64,000 nt of DNA from Paenibacillus sp. FSL H7-0331. GTDB lineage: Bacteria > Bacillota > Bacilli > Paenibacillales > NBRC-103111. Positions 25,003 through 34,959 of this stretch are shown here, piece by piece. The position numbers and the translations under genes are program-made. Below the pieces are notes generated by a model. That model ran no database searches and was not told the DNA's origin. It saw only the letters and a list, made by a program, of their open reading frames with translations. Position 1 is the first letter of the stretch, and each line of letters starts with the position of its first letter. The DNA is taken from contig NZ_MRTH01000012.1 of the NCBI RefSeq assembly GCF_001956045.1, positions 1 through 64,000 on the forward strand. The letters run 5' to 3'.

Positions 25003-25998
25003 ATGTATCAAAAACGTCTGCAAGATCCGGTGTTGGAAAATGATTGGCATGCAGTTTATCTGGCTTCCGAGCTTAAGGAACAGCCGGTTGGTGTTATGGT
25101 GCTGGGTGAGCGAGTAGCTATTTATCGGACGAAGAAGGGGGTACATGCCTTTCAGGATCTATGCATCCATCGCGGAGCTATGCTGTCCAAAGGCTGGGTT
25201 CAGGATGATATTCTCGTCTGTCCCTATCATGGGTGGCAGTATGATTCCTCCGGTCAATGCGTCTGCATTCCGGCGCAGCCGAGGGGTGAGAAGATTCCGC
25301 CAAGAGCCAAGGCTCAGGCTTATTCCTGTATGGAAAAGTACGGTTTTATCTGGGTTTGTATCGGTGAACCGTCAGCGGAGCTGCCGCATTTTGAAGAATT
25401 TGCTGATCCTCAGTTTCGTCCGCTTGCTTGTGGACCCTATACGGTGCATGCGGCAGGAACGAGGGTCATTGAGAATTTTACGGATTTTGCCCATTTGATG
25501 TTTGTACACCAGGGTCTACTGGGGCATCCCGATTATGCAGAGCTTCCTGATTTTAAGGTGATTAAAGAAAAGGATCGCATTTATATTGAAGACGTACCGA
25601 TTTTTCAGCCTGTAGCTCATTCGGGCTCGGATAAAAGAGAAGGGACGACCTATGTGTATAGAAAGGAAGTGTATCGCCCTTTATCGGCACGGCTGACCAA
25701 GGCTGACCCCAGCAACGGTCAAGCCTTATGGATCATGCTGACAGTTTTGCCTGTCACAGCAGAGGAATGTCTCGTATTCATGGTCGTTTCGCGCAATTAT
25801 GCGTTTGATGTGGATGATGCGAATTTTATTCAATTTCAGGATATGGTGTTTGATCAAGATGCCCGTATTATTGAGACGCAGAAGCCTGAGCTGCTGCCGC
25901 TTGATTTGCAGGTAGAGCTTAACCATAAGGTAGACCTGTTTTCCATAGCTTACCGTCGGTGGTTGAAGGAGCTGGGTGTCGTTGTCGGAACGATATAG
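25003..25998 (+). CDS. Rieske non-heme iron oxygenase, catalytic subunit
   Basis: A protein of about 331 residues with an N-terminal Rieske [2Fe-2S] domain (CIHRGAML and CPYHGWQY, about residues 54-78) and a C-terminal mononuclear iron domain. Its 2-His-1-carboxylate centre shows NFTDFAHLMFVH as the D..H....H motif, with the last Asp probably in the C-terminal part. It resembles ring-hydroxylating or N/O-demethylating oxygenases. No ferredoxin or reductase gene is adjacent; the flavodoxin-like protein at 31155 and the FAD oxidase at 33565 are unlikely to replace a reductase directly. AGAAGGG lies 9 bases before ATG 25003; the ATG at 24994 abuts it. Confidence 0.9.
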   Translation: MYQKRLQDPVLENDWHAVYLASELKEQPVGVMVLGERVAIYRTKKGVHAFQDLCIHRGAMLSKGWVQDDILVCPYHGWQYDSSGQCVCIPAQPRGEKIPPRAKAQAYSCMEKYGFIWVCIGEPSAELPHFEEFADPQFRPLACGPYTVHAAGTRVIENFTDFAHLMFVHQGLLGHPDYAELPDFKVIKEKDRIYIEDVPIFQPVAHSGSDKREGTTYVYRKEVYRPLSARLTKADPSNGQALWIMLTVLPVTAEECLVFMVVSRNYAFDVDDANFIQFQDMVFDQDARIIETQKPELLPLDLQVELNHKVDLFSIAYRRWLKELGVVVGTI

Positions 25999-26084
25999 CA
26001 GACAATGCGTGGAGATTGCTGTGTCATTTTTATATGGAATACAAAATTTAACATAGGTATTTTGTTAATTTTAACGAAATTATG

Positions 26085-26123
26085 TCATGTTTATTGACGT
26101 TACTATAACATGATAGCTATAGT
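26085..26123 (+). promoter_or_regulatory. Promoter upstream of the chemoreceptor gene, with TCATGTT/AACATGA half-sites
   Basis: TTGACG (26094-26099), an 18-bp spacer and TATAGT (26118-26123) form a plausible sigma-A promoter. TCATGTT at 26085-26091 and AACATGA at 26107-26113 repeat the half-sites of the palindrome at 23493-23519, but with wider spacing (15 instead of 9 bases). This suggests that the receptor and the aminohydrolase answer to one regulator. Confidence 0.5.
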
Positions 26124-26293
26124 GGAGCTGCTTCTATTTTAATGATAAGAACGCAGTCTCTTAATGAATCATTATTGGACTGGGGGCGATGTAGACTGTT
26201 GGTGAAAGATTGCGGAAAACATCCGGTTTATCGGGTTCCGTGTATCTATCGCTAGTCAGTCGAAAATATGTCGAAGGTAGAGGTGGGTAGGTG

Positions 26294-28437
26294 ATGAAGA
26301 TAGCTGCTGCAAGCGGAGGTTACTGGTTGGATCGTTTGTTTAAGCCTTCAATGTGGTTGATGAACAGGCTGCGTTACGCTCGAAAATTTGTGCTGATCGG
26401 ACTCGTGTTTGTGATTCCGATTATGGTGCTCACATTTCAGATGTTTTACAACATGAATAAGGATGTTCGTAATACAGAGCTGGAGGCTCGGGGTTGGTTT
26501 ATCAGCGTAGCCTTGGGGAAATGATTGTGGCAATGGAGCAGTATGGGTGGAGTTTGGATGGGGGATCTGAGGGAGTTGCTGTCAGAGGTGATGTCAAGGA
26601 GATTGGTGGCAGGATCGATCGGATTATAAATGATCTTATTAAAGAAATGTCCGCATCTCAAAGCGGGTTGATGGATCCTGATTCATGGTCCAATTTGGTG
26701 AAGCAGTGGGAGATAATCAAGGCTGAGGGTGGTTCCACGAGTAGAGCTTTTTATGAGGTTCGGCATGTTGAGCTTGAGCAAATGATTTTGAAGCAAATGG
26801 ATGAAGTGAAAAACAATTCGGGTCTCATTCTCGATTCGGAAATGGATACGTATTATTTGATGAATGCTGTCGTTAATGTATTTCCGGGCTATTGGACCTA
26901 TCTTGAAAAGATAGAGCTAATGGGTACCGAGATTGCCATGCGAGGATCGATTAAAAATGTGAAAGAGCGAGAGGATCTTATTCGTCTGACGGTTGAGTTG
27001 GATGCGGTATTATCTGAGATGAATCAATCTGCCGAGTTGGTTATTAAACAAAATCCGCGGTTCGAAATGGCTTTACGGGATTTGCAGGCAAAAAACGCAG
27101 CTTCCACCAAGGTAGTTACGGAATTGCTGGACGATAAACTCGTAAATGCCGGTGTTATTGTAACCTCGGCTGATGAGGTAGCGTCTACCAGTCAAATTGC
27201 CAAAAAAGCGCTTCTTGATCTGCACGACAGCCAGCTAAATCTGATGGCGGAGCGCTTTGGCGAGCGAATCCGCGATTATCAAGTTAACGGTTTGCTTGTC
27301 GCTCTGCTGCTGCTGTTCATTTTGGTGCTGGTCATTTATTTGTTCGCAGGCTTTTATTTCTCGGTCAAAAATGCGATCGTTCAGCTGGATCGGGCTACAC
27401 AGCAGCTTGTCCAGGGGGATTTGACGGTGAGAGTAAGCTTAGGGACGAGAGATGAATTTAGTAATGTCATTTCTGCCTATAACCTGCTAGCGGATTCCTT
27501 TCAGGATGTGGTGGGACGCAGCAGGCAGGTGGCGGAAAAGGCTTATGAATCTGCAGGTCATTTGCGGATCAGTGTTCAGGAAACGGCGGGCAGCTCCAGA
27601 GTTATTACGGATATTATGCAGGAGGTGGCTGTTGGATCGGAGCTGCAGATGCGGAGCTCCCAGGATACTGCGTCGGCCATGAATGAAGTATCTCTCGGTG
27701 TTCAGAGAATTGCTGAAACCTCTTCGGTTGTGGCGAATGCAGCTGGTGATGCGGCTCAGGATGCACGTAGAGGGGCTGTTGATCTGGAGCAAGCCGTTGT
27801 TCAAATGGCCTCAATCAAAACCAAGGTTAGTGAAACGGCGGTCACGATCTCGCAGCTGCATGAATTGTCGATTCGAATTGACCGGATTCTTATTGTTATT
27901 AAGGAGATATCGAATCAGACCAAGCTGCTGGCGTTGAATGCTTCAATTGAAGCGGCGCGTGCCGGTGAGCATGGGCGTGGATTTCATGTTGTGGCTGAGG
28001 AGGTTAGGAAGCTGGCTGAGCAATCGGACGAATCCGTCAAGCAAATAGCTTCGTTGATTACCCGGGTTCAGCATAGTGCCAAGGAGACAGTGGATAAGAT
28101 TGGTGTTGAAATTAAAGAGGTGGATAAAGGCAGTATGCTGCTGGATCAGGTTAGTGTTGTGTTTGATCGAATATTGAAGTCCGTGGAGCAGGTAGCCAGT
28201 CAGATTCAGGAGGTGTCTGCAGCTTCCGAGCAAATATCTGCCAGTACGGAAGAGGTGTCGGCTTCTATGGAGGATAGTGTCGGTGTTTCCCGCAAGGCGG
28301 TCTCCCATGCTCATCATGTAAAAGTGTCTATGGAAAAACAGGTAGGTACGACCAAGGAAGTGGCGATGTCGTCTGAAGCTTTGAATGTGCTGTCTGAAGA
28401 GTTGTTTCAGTCATTAGTGCAATTCAGAATCGAATAA
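26294..28437 (+). pseudogene. Methyl-accepting chemotaxis protein, frameshifted near codon 67
   Basis: Two overlapping frames make up one chemoreceptor. The first (26294-26524) gives the N-terminal membrane segment FVLIGLVFVIPIMVLTF and ends shortly after NTELEARG. The second continues from about 26494 with [20 protein letters not shown]. Adding one G to the GGGG run at 26490-26493 restores ARG-LVYQRS and a protein of about 715 residues. The rest is complete: a large extracellular sensor, a second membrane segment ([20 protein letters not shown]), a HAMP domain, and the signalling domain with the hairpin-tip motif [28 protein letters not shown] precedes ATG 26294. The one-base loss could be real, phase-variable or a sequencing error. 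Its place in the locus suggests that it senses the locus substrate. Confidence 0.85.
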
Positions 28438-28535
28438 TAAAAATTATTAATGTTAGTTTATATAACATATAAATAGGCCAACTAACGAAAAACGCTCGAT
28501 ATTTTGTTGAATTACACAATTAAATGTTATATATA

Positions 28536-28564
28536 TTGACTTATACATTACGCCGGATTATATT
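28536..28564 (+). promoter_or_regulatory. Sigma-A promoter of the NMT1-type transporter/catabolic operon
   Basis: TTGACT (28536-28541), a 17-bp spacer and TATATT (28559-28564) lie 60 bp before the start of the binding-protein gene. The flanks are strongly AT-rich. No TCATGTT box is apparent here. Confidence 0.75.
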
Positions 28565-28623
28565 TTGTTCATGCAATCAGCAGATTTGCAGTGGGTTCAT
28601 CCAAAATAGGGGGGAAGTTAAGA

Positions 28624-29721
28624 ATGAAATTATTCAATCGTACTGCCATGTTTTTGGGGAAACGCAATGTGGTTACGTCGCTCTGTCTGGTCCTGTTGGC
28701 CGGTGCTTTATCAGCCTGCGGAAGCGCGAAGCCGCCCGAGACAGCTGCAACACCCAAGCCTGCTGACACTATGGCTGCCAAGCCTGCGGAGCCAGCAGCA
28801 GCCAAACCGGCAGAAGCGACAGCGCCTAAGGCACTTGTACCGGCAAGTCTCATTCTTAACTGGTTTGCAGAGCCTGAGCACGGTGGCAATTTTGCGGCAT
28901 TGGCCAAAGGCTATTACAAGGATGCAGGCTTTGATATGACGCTAACTCCTGGAGGGCCTTCGGTATCTGCCACACAGATCGTGGCATCCGGTAAGGCGCA
29001 GTTCGGGATGGCGAACGGTGATGATATTTTGGTAGCGAGACAGGAAGGCATTCCGATCATCGCGATAGCGACATCCATGCAGAAGAGTCCACAGGCTTTG
29101 ATTTTTCACAAGGACTCGGGAATTAAGGACTTTAGCGATCTGAATGGACATAAGGTTTATGTAGCTGCTACTGCGAACTTCTGGCAGTACATGAAGAAAA
29201 AATATAAGCTGGATACGGCGCAGGAGATGAAATATACCGGACAATTAGTCAACTTTGTCAATGATAAAAACTCGGTTACTCAAGGCTATCTAACCTCCGA
29301 GCCATTCACGCTCCAACAGCAAAATATTGAGTTCGGTACGCTGTTAAATGCGGATTCAGGCTATAACATTTATGCAGGTGTGTACTTTACGACGGAGAAA
29401 ATGGTTGCAGAGCATCCGGACCAGGTTAAAGCTTTTGTCGAAGCGACAGTTAAAGGCTGGGATTATTACAAGGATCACTCCGATGAAATTCATCCTATGA
29501 TTAAGGAAAAGAATCCGGACATGGGTCTGGACATGATGAAATACAGTGCACAAAAAGAAATGGATTTTGTTTATGGCGGTGATGCGGTAACCAAAGGCAC
29601 CGGGATTATGACTCAGGAGCGTTGGGCTGAAGTGCAGAAGCAACTGATGGATGTAGGCGTTCTGAAGAAAGCAGAAGATTTAAGCAAAGTGTTTACAACA
29701 CAATTTTTGCCCAAGAAATAA
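28624..29721 (+). CDS. NMT1/THI5-like ABC transporter substrate-binding lipoprotein
   Basis: A 365-residue periplasmic-binding-type lipoprotein of the NMT1/THI5/SsuA class. These carry pyrimidine thiamine precursors, riboflavin, sulfonates or similar flat compounds. The lipobox is LSACGS (lipidation of Cys near residue 28), followed by a linker of PA/AKPAE-type repeats. SLILNWFAEPEHGGNF resembles the N-terminal ligand loop of pyrimidine-binding members (LDW.PN..H.G). GGGGGGAAG precedes ATG 28624. It should work with the ATPase (32708) and the permease (34960), which are interleaved with catabolic genes downstream. Confidence 0.92.
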   Translation: MKLFNRTAMFLGKRNVVTSLCLVLLAGALSACGSAKPPETAATPKPADTMAAKPAEPAAAKPAEATAPKALVPASLILNWFAEPEHGGNFAALAKGYYKDAGFDMTLTPGGPSVSATQIVASGKAQFGMANGDDILVARQEGIPIIAIATSMQKSPQALIFHKDSGIKDFSDLNGHKVYVAATANFWQYMKKKYKLDTAQEMKYTGQLVNFVNDKNSVTQGYLTSEPFTLQQQNIEFGTLLNADSGYNIYAGVYFTTEKMVAEHPDQVKAFVEATVKGWDYYKDHSDEIHPMIKEKNPDMGLDMMKYSAQKEMDFVYGGDAVTKGTGIMTQERWAEVQKQLMDVGVLKKAEDLSKVFTTQFLPKK

Positions 29722-29770
29722 GCTTAAGGTCATACAGTTCAAACAAATGATGATAGGGATGGTGGCGGCA

Positions 29771-31147
29771 TTGGCTACATTGGAAAATTTGGAATTATTG
29801 AATGTGAGATTGCCTATGGAAGACGAAGCCTGCCTGTTTCAGGTGTCGGTTCGTAATGGCAAATGGACTCGCATCCAGATACAGGAAGCCAATGCCGTTC
29901 AACCGGATTTCACTTCGCTGGAGCATTGGAGCCCTGGCGCCACTACGGATACATCGGCTATTTGTCAGATTGACCTGGAGGGTAAGCTGCTGCTTCCGGG
30001 CTTCGTGGATTCCCATATGCACTTGGATAAATCATTTTCCTTAACTACAGTCGGCAATGTTACCGGTACGCTTGAGGAGGCTGTCCGCAATTATTCCTTG
30101 GCATCTCGGGGTTTTAGTAAATTCGAAATTCAGTCGAGAATGATGCGATCTTCTTTGCAGGCCTTGTCGTTTGGCACTACTCACATACGCACACATCTTG
30201 ATTTTAATATGAGGGCTTCCCGAGAGGTGGCACTCCGTACGATTGAAGCGGCGCTGGAAGCCAGACAATTATTGGCACCCTACGTGAAGCTGCAGCTGTT
30301 TCCGATGCTGCCTTACAATATGAATTCAGCAGACGTCGAGGTTGTGGAAGAAGCGCTTCGCATGGGTGTAGATGGGATCGGCGGGGCGCCGCATCTATCC
30401 CAAACACCGAAGGAGGATATCGACCGGATTTTTGGTCTTGCAGAGAAATACAACCTGCCGATCGATCTCCATTCGGATGAAACTGACAATCCTTTGATGC
30501 GAACGGTAGAGCACATCGCGCTTCGGACGCAGGAATACGGTTATGCCGGACGTGTTACGGTGGATCATCTGTGTGCACTGGCTTCGATGACTGACGAGGA
30601 TGCTTTGCCGCTCATTGAACGGATGGCAGAGTCGGGATTAAAAGCTGTTTCTTTACCAGCTGTGAATTTATATCTGCAGGGAAGGCATGACAGCTTTCCG
30701 GTCCGACGTGGCGTTACACGTTTGAAGCAAATCTGGGATGCCGGTATGAAGATAGCGGTGGCTTCGGACAATATCCATGATCCCTTCCATCCGTTTGGAC
30801 GCGGGGATTTGGTGCAGATTGCTCTGATCGGGTCCTATGCAGCCCATATGGGAAGCTCTGCTGATCTTCGTACATTGCTGCGAATGATAACGGATGTTCC
30901 GGCAGCTGTGCTTGATCTTGAGGATTATGGGGTTCGGCCTGGGGTTAGTGCCAGCTTCGTTATTCTGGACTGTGAATCGCCGGAAGAGCTATTCACCCTG
31001 CTTCCCGACCGACGCTGGGTTTATAACCAAGGGAAGTGGCTGCGAATGGCGGCAAGTAAAGCGAGCTGGCAGGATACGGCTTTATCTAATTACTGGGAGC
31101 AGGCGAGCGAAATGGTTTCATTCCGTAAGCCGCTTGAAGGGGGTTAA
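29771..31147 (+). CDS. Cytosine-deaminase-like amidohydrolase (first of two)
   Basis: An amidohydrolase of about 458 residues in the CodA-related group. Metal and catalytic motifs are FVDSHMHLDKSF (HxH), IDLHSDETDN (His, Glu), VTVDHLCAL (His) and VASDNIHDPFHPFGRGD (Asp). The last matches the CodA-specific loop after the catalytic Asp. It probably hydrolyses an exocyclic amino group or a cyclic amide of an N-heterocycle. I favour the TTG at 29771, placed after GGTGG; in-frame ATGs at 29747 and 29759 are possible. It is co-transcribed with genes downstream: the flavodoxin-like gene starts 7 bp after its stop. Confidence 0.85.
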   Translation: MATLENLELLNVRLPMEDEACLFQVSVRNGKWTRIQIQEANAVQPDFTSLEHWSPGATTDTSAICQIDLEGKLLLPGFVDSHMHLDKSFSLTTVGNVTGTLEEAVRNYSLASRGFSKFEIQSRMMRSSLQALSFGTTHIRTHLDFNMRASREVALRTIEAALEARQLLAPYVKLQLFPMLPYNMNSADVEVVEEALRMGVDGIGGAPHLSQTPKEDIDRIFGLAEKYNLPIDLHSDETDNPLMRTVEHIALRTQEYGYAGRVTVDHLCALASMTDEDALPLIERMAESGLKAVSLPAVNLYLQGRHDSFPVRRGVTRLKQIWDAGMKIAVASDNIHDPFHPFGRGDLVQIALIGSYAAHMGSSADLRTLLRMITDVPAAVLDLEDYGVRPGVSASFVILDCESPEELFTLLPDRRWVYNQGKWLRMAASKASWQDTALSNYWEQASEMVSFRKPLEGG

Positions 31148-31154
31148 TCCTGCT

Positions 31155-31868
31155 ATGGCTAACGTGCTCGTCGTCTATTACAGCGCTTTTGGTCACGTTT
31201 TTCAAATGGCGCAGTCGGTCGCGGAGGGAGCGGGCAGAGAGTCAGGAAATGACGTTCGTATTGTTCGTATCCCTGAAATGGCTTCACCCCGTAACCGTAC
31301 GATCACGCTCGACAAGGAATTGCCTGAGTCAGATGAGACGGTGAAGGAATTATCCGGACGCTTCCGCCTGACAGACCGTTATGCCAAATACGAAGCTTCG
31401 CTTGAGCTGCAAAAGGAAATACCATTCGCGACGAACGACGATCTGCGCTGGGCAGACGGGATATTGTGGGGATTTCCAACCTATTATGGATCGATGCCGG
31501 CACAGGTCAAGCTGTTCCTTGAATTTGCCGGAGAGCTCTGTATCGATGGTTCGCTGGAAGGCAAACCGACAGGAATATTCAACAGCACCGCTTCGATTCA
31601 TACGGGTCATGAGGCGACCATTCTGACTTCCATGGTTCCACTGTTCCATTTTGGCATGATATTTGTCGGCCTGCCGTATACGGAGAATCCTGAGTACCTC
31701 ACGGCTGATCCGATTGGCTGTTCACCTTATGGGGCATCGACCTTGGCAGGTCCTGACAGCTCGTTGTCGCCTGATCAGCGTGAATTGGTTATGGCAGCGA
31801 GGCTTGGTGAGCGTGTTGCCCGAGTGGCTGCTGCCCTTCAGCTCTATAGGGAGCGGAAGTTGTTATAA
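31155..31868 (+). CDS. WrbA-like flavodoxin-family NAD(P)H:quinone oxidoreductase
   Basis: A 237-residue flavodoxin-fold protein. The phosphate-binding loop follows the first strand (VLVVYYSAFGHV); WGFPTYYGSMPAQVKLFLE and FNSTASIHTGHEAT are the WrbA-type FMN-binding loops. The acidic insertion around residues 45-75 is longer than in typical WrbA. It may reduce quinones or supply electrons to a partner oxygenase. GAAGGGGG, which overlaps the end of the preceding gene, is its ribosome site, so translation is probably coupled. The electron-transfer role is inference from context. Confidence 0.88.
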   Translation: MANVLVVYYSAFGHVFQMAQSVAEGAGRESGNDVRIVRIPEMASPRNRTITLDKELPESDETVKELSGRFRLTDRYAKYEASLELQKEIPFATNDDLRWADGILWGFPTYYGSMPAQVKLFLEFAGELCIDGSLEGKPTGIFNSTASIHTGHEATILTSMVPLFHFGMIFVGLPYTENPEYLTADPIGCSPYGASTLAGPDSSLSPDQRELVMAARLGERVARVAAALQLYRERKLL

Positions 31869-31898
31869 ATCATACAAATTTAGCGGAGGTGCTTAAGC

Positions 31899-32711
31899 TT
31901 GACAGCAGGACGTTATGTAGGTAAAGCGTGGGATCAATGCTTTTTCCCGCGTTTAAGTAAGCTTGAGGTTGCTGAACTTGCCAAGCACGATGCATTAATT
32001 GTACTGCCCATTGCAGCGATTGAGCAGCATGGACCGCATATGCCCATATATACAGACACGCTGATTTCCGAAACCTTGCTGACCGAGGCTTTCGAGCAGC
32101 TGCCCGATGATGCCAACATATGGCTGCTTCCAGTGATGCCTTACGGTAAAAGCACGGAGCATCTGGGCCATCCCGGAACGATCTCATTATCGGCGACTAC
32201 GCTGATGGCGGTTGTGATGGATATCGCAAAAAGCCTGCATCGCAGTGCATTTACGAAGCTGGTACTTGTGAATACACATGGTGGCAACACGGATTTGTTG
32301 AATATGATGGCCCGTGACATCCGGATCGAAACCGGCATGGCGGTCTTTCGTTTGGACCCAGGCGGTCTGGGCTCTGCGGATGCATGGATTACAGCGAAGG
32401 AAAAGCAGGTTGGTATTCATGCGGGAGATGTAGAAACATCCGTTGTCATTGCGGCCAAATCGAATTGGGTGCATATGGAGCTCGCGCCTACTGAAATCCC
32501 CCATTTTCCGGAGTCGCGGTTTTTACAATTTCGCAATCGGGCCTTTGCCTGGGTTATGGACGATTTATCCGGTACCGGCATTTCCGGTGATGCTTCGGCA
32601 GCTACGATGGAAAAGGGTCAAGCGATGATTGGTCAATATGGGCTCGATATCGCAGCAGGTTTAATGGACATTTATCATTTCGATATGCAATCAATCCAAG
32701 ATCGGGGATGA
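31899..32711 (+). CDS. Creatininase-family amidohydrolase
   Basis: A 270-residue creatininase-family hydrolase. The metal-binding pattern is clear: AAIEQHGPHMP (Glu, His), TDTLIS (Asp), STEHLGHPGTISL (His), VNTHGGN (His) and HAGDVETS (Glu). Members open cyclic amides (creatinine) or cleave formamides (ArfB), so it could perform a ring opening or deformylation in this pathway. The start is TTG 31899, with GGAGGTG 8 bases upstream. Its last four bases overlap the ATG of the ABC ATPase gene, which argues for translational coupling. Confidence 0.92.
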   Translation: MTAGRYVGKAWDQCFFPRLSKLEVAELAKHDALIVLPIAAIEQHGPHMPIYTDTLISETLLTEAFEQLPDDANIWLLPVMPYGKSTEHLGHPGTISLSATTLMAVVMDIAKSLHRSAFTKLVLVNTHGGNTDLLNMMARDIRIETGMAVFRLDPGGLGSADAWITAKEKQVGIHAGDVETSVVIAAKSNWVHMELAPTEIPHFPESRFLQFRNRAFAWVMDDLSGTGISGDASAATMEKGQAMIGQYGLDIAAGLMDIYHFDMQSIQDRG

Positions 32712-33541
32712 AGCGAATGGCAATAGAGCCTACCCTGCTGGGAACAGCAGCTATGAATGGAGCGTTCGCAGCCAATCAACCTACAGATAGTTTTGTTAAT
32801 ATGGAAAATTTATCCAAAATATATCCGAACGGAACCGTTGCTTTACAGGATGTCAACCTGTCCATACGTGAAGGTGAATTCCTGTGCTTTGTTGGGCCCT
32901 CGGGCTGTGGCAAATCAACCATATTCAAAATCATAACGGGTCTTAGCGGACCAAGTGGGGGGAAACTTGATATTTTCGGTACTACTCCGAAGGAAGCGCG
33001 CAAGCAGAGTCATACCTCATTTGTGTTTCAGGATCATACCCTGCTGCCGTGGTCGACGGTGGAGGCGAATGTGAAGCTTCCTCTGGAGCTGCGCGGCGGG
33101 ATCAGCAGAAAGGTGCAGCAGGAGGAAGCCGAGCGGGTTCTGGAGCTGGTTGGACTGAAGGACTATATGAAGGTGCTGCCGAGACAGCTGTCCGGCGGGA
33201 TGAAAATGCGGGTCTCGATTGCACGGGCGTTAATCTCCAGGCCGAAGCTGCTGCTGATGGATGAGCCTTTTGGCGCTTTGGATGAAATCACCAGACAAAC
33301 GCTTCAAACCGAGCTGCTTAATATTTGGCAGCAGGACAAGAAAATGACCGTATTGTTCGTCACGCATAATGTGTTCGAATCGGTGTTTCTGTCCACCAGC
33401 GTGGTTGTGATGACAGCACGCCCCGGTAAAATATCGGCAAAGATCGAAATTCCGGTCCCTTTTCCAAGGGATGAGACATACCGGACCTCTGCACAATTCG
33501 GACAGCTTGTTCGTGACGTATCTGCAGCTTTACATCATTAA
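32708..33541 (+). CDS. ABC transporter ATP-binding protein (SsuB/TauB type)
   Basis: A 277-residue ATPase of the nitrate/sulfonate/taurine/pyrimidine class. It has Walker A GPSGCGKST, a Q-loop in FVFQDHTLLPWSTVEANV, the signature LSGGMKMRVSIARAL, Walker B LLLMDEPFGALDE and the H-loop FVTHNV. The N-terminal 30 residues before the ABC domain are variable. It energises import by the lipoprotein at 28624 and the permease at 34960. It overlaps the creatininase-family gene by 4 bp. Confidence 0.94.
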   Translation: MKRMAIEPTLLGTAAMNGAFAANQPTDSFVNMENLSKIYPNGTVALQDVNLSIREGEFLCFVGPSGCGKSTIFKIITGLSGPSGGKLDIFGTTPKEARKQSHTSFVFQDHTLLPWSTVEANVKLPLELRGGISRKVQQEEAERVLELVGLKDYMKVLPRQLSGGMKMRVSIARALISRPKLLLMDEPFGALDEITRQTLQTELLNIWQQDKKMTVLFVTHNVFESVFLSTSVVVMTARPGKISAKIEIPVPFPRDETYRTSAQFGQLVRDVSAALHH

Positions 33542-33564
33542 ATCGAAGGAGTGAGCATAAACTT

Positions 33565-34902
33565 ATGGCTGCTGATTTAAGCTGGGAGCATGACATTCTT
33601 GAGCTGCTTGGCAAGGACGTAATGGTATTTGATCCGGAGATCCGGGCCAAGCTGTCCAAGGATTATTACTGGTATTCGCCTGTGCTTGATCGTCAGCTCA
33701 AAGACATCAAGGCAGCCGATGGTGTGGCGCTTGTGCGCAATGAAACCGAAGTTGCCGCTGTGCTCGCTTTTGCCTATTCATTTAAAATTCCTGTAACGGT
33801 TCGCGGAGCAGGAACGGGGAATTACGGTCAGGCGGTTCCACTGCAGGGCGGTATTGTGCTTGACCTGAGCCGGATGGATCAAATTATCGAAATCGGTGAA
33901 GGTTATGCCCGCTTGCAGTGCGGGGTTAAGCTGGGCACGATTGAGAAAACAGCGCGGGAAGCGGGTCAGGAAATTCGTATTTACCCAAGCACTTACGTAA
34001 AAGCAACAGTAGGCGGCTTTGTGAGTGGTGGATCGGGCGGTATTGGTTCAATAACCTATGGCAATCTATGGGATGGCAATGTGCTGGAGGCTGTCATCTA
34101 TACAATGGAAGAAGTGCCACAGCGATTAGTAGTGAAGGGGCGCGACCTGTTCGATTACATTCACAATTATGGTACGACAGGCATCATGACGGAGGTCACA
34201 ATTCCGCTGGCACCGCGTACCGCATGGACACAGCTCATTGTCCAGTTTCCTTCCTTTGAGCAATCGATGCGTTTTGGAGAGGCGCTGGCAGCGGATGAAA
34301 CGATCCAGAAACGATTGATCAGTCCGATGGAATGGCCGATTCCTTCGTATTTTACTCCGTTTGCCAAAGTGATCAAGCCAGATATGGCGGCTGTTATGGT
34401 TGAAATCGCCGAAGCGATGCTGTCGAAGGTAGACACGCTTGCACAAAGCTATGACGGGCATATCGGACATGTCATTGAAGCGGATAAATACCGGCGAACG
34501 ATTGGGGTCTCTGATTTTACATGGAACCATACGACCTTGTGGGGAATGAAATCCGATTCAACATTGACCTATTTGCAGGCGGGCTTTCAATTGTCATCTT
34601 ATTTGGAACAAATGCGAATGATCAAGCAGCAGTTCGGTGATGAGGTTCTGTTTCATTTTGAATGGATGCGCAATTCGGGGGCGATCACACCTACCTGCCT
34701 TCCGCTCGTTTTTTACAAAAGCGAGGAGCGGCTGTACGAGATTATTCATTATTGTGAGTCGATTGGTGTGAAAATTTTCGATCCCCATACCTGGGTATTG
34801 GAAAACGGGGGGCGCGGTGAAGTCGGCAGTATGCAGCGCAGAAAACGTCAGAATGATCCGCAAGGACTGCTTAATCCCGGAAAAATCATCTGCGAGATGT
34901 AG
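33565..34902 (+). CDS. FAD-linked oxidase (VAO/GlcD-like)
   Basis: A 445-residue flavoprotein with an N-terminal PCMH-type FAD domain (VPVTVRGAGTGNYGQAVPL, then GGIVLDLSRM and PSTYVKATVGGFVSGGSGGIGS) and a C-terminal substrate domain ending NDPQGLLNPGKII, typical of glycolate-oxidase-like enzymes. It would oxidise an alcohol, hydroxy-acid or amine intermediate. There is no signal peptide. It sits between the transporter ATPase and permease genes, so transport and oxidation are transcriptionally linked. The substrate is unknown. Confidence 0.87.
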   Translation: MAADLSWEHDILELLGKDVMVFDPEIRAKLSKDYYWYSPVLDRQLKDIKAADGVALVRNETEVAAVLAFAYSFKIPVTVRGAGTGNYGQAVPLQGGIVLDLSRMDQIIEIGEGYARLQCGVKLGTIEKTAREAGQEIRIYPSTYVKATVGGFVSGGSGGIGSITYGNLWDGNVLEAVIYTMEEVPQRLVVKGRDLFDYIHNYGTTGIMTEVTIPLAPRTAWTQLIVQFPSFEQSMRFGEALAADETIQKRLISPMEWPIPSYFTPFAKVIKPDMAAVMVEIAEAMLSKVDTLAQSYDGHIGHVIEADKYRRTIGVSDFTWNHTTLWGMKSDSTLTYLQAGFQLSSYLEQMRMIKQQFGDEVLFHFEWMRNSGAITPTCLPLVFYKSEERLYEIIHYCESIGVKIFDPHTWVLENGGRGEVGSMQRRKRQNDPQGLLNPGKIICEM

Positions 34903-34959
34903 ATATAATCCAATGCGATCATTGGGAATACAAGTCCAATCGAAAGGAGACTGGCTGCT

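Noticed and set aside
26124..26290. Cyclic di-GMP riboswitch in the chemoreceptor leader
   Set aside because: The conserved GEMM-type elements are not present.
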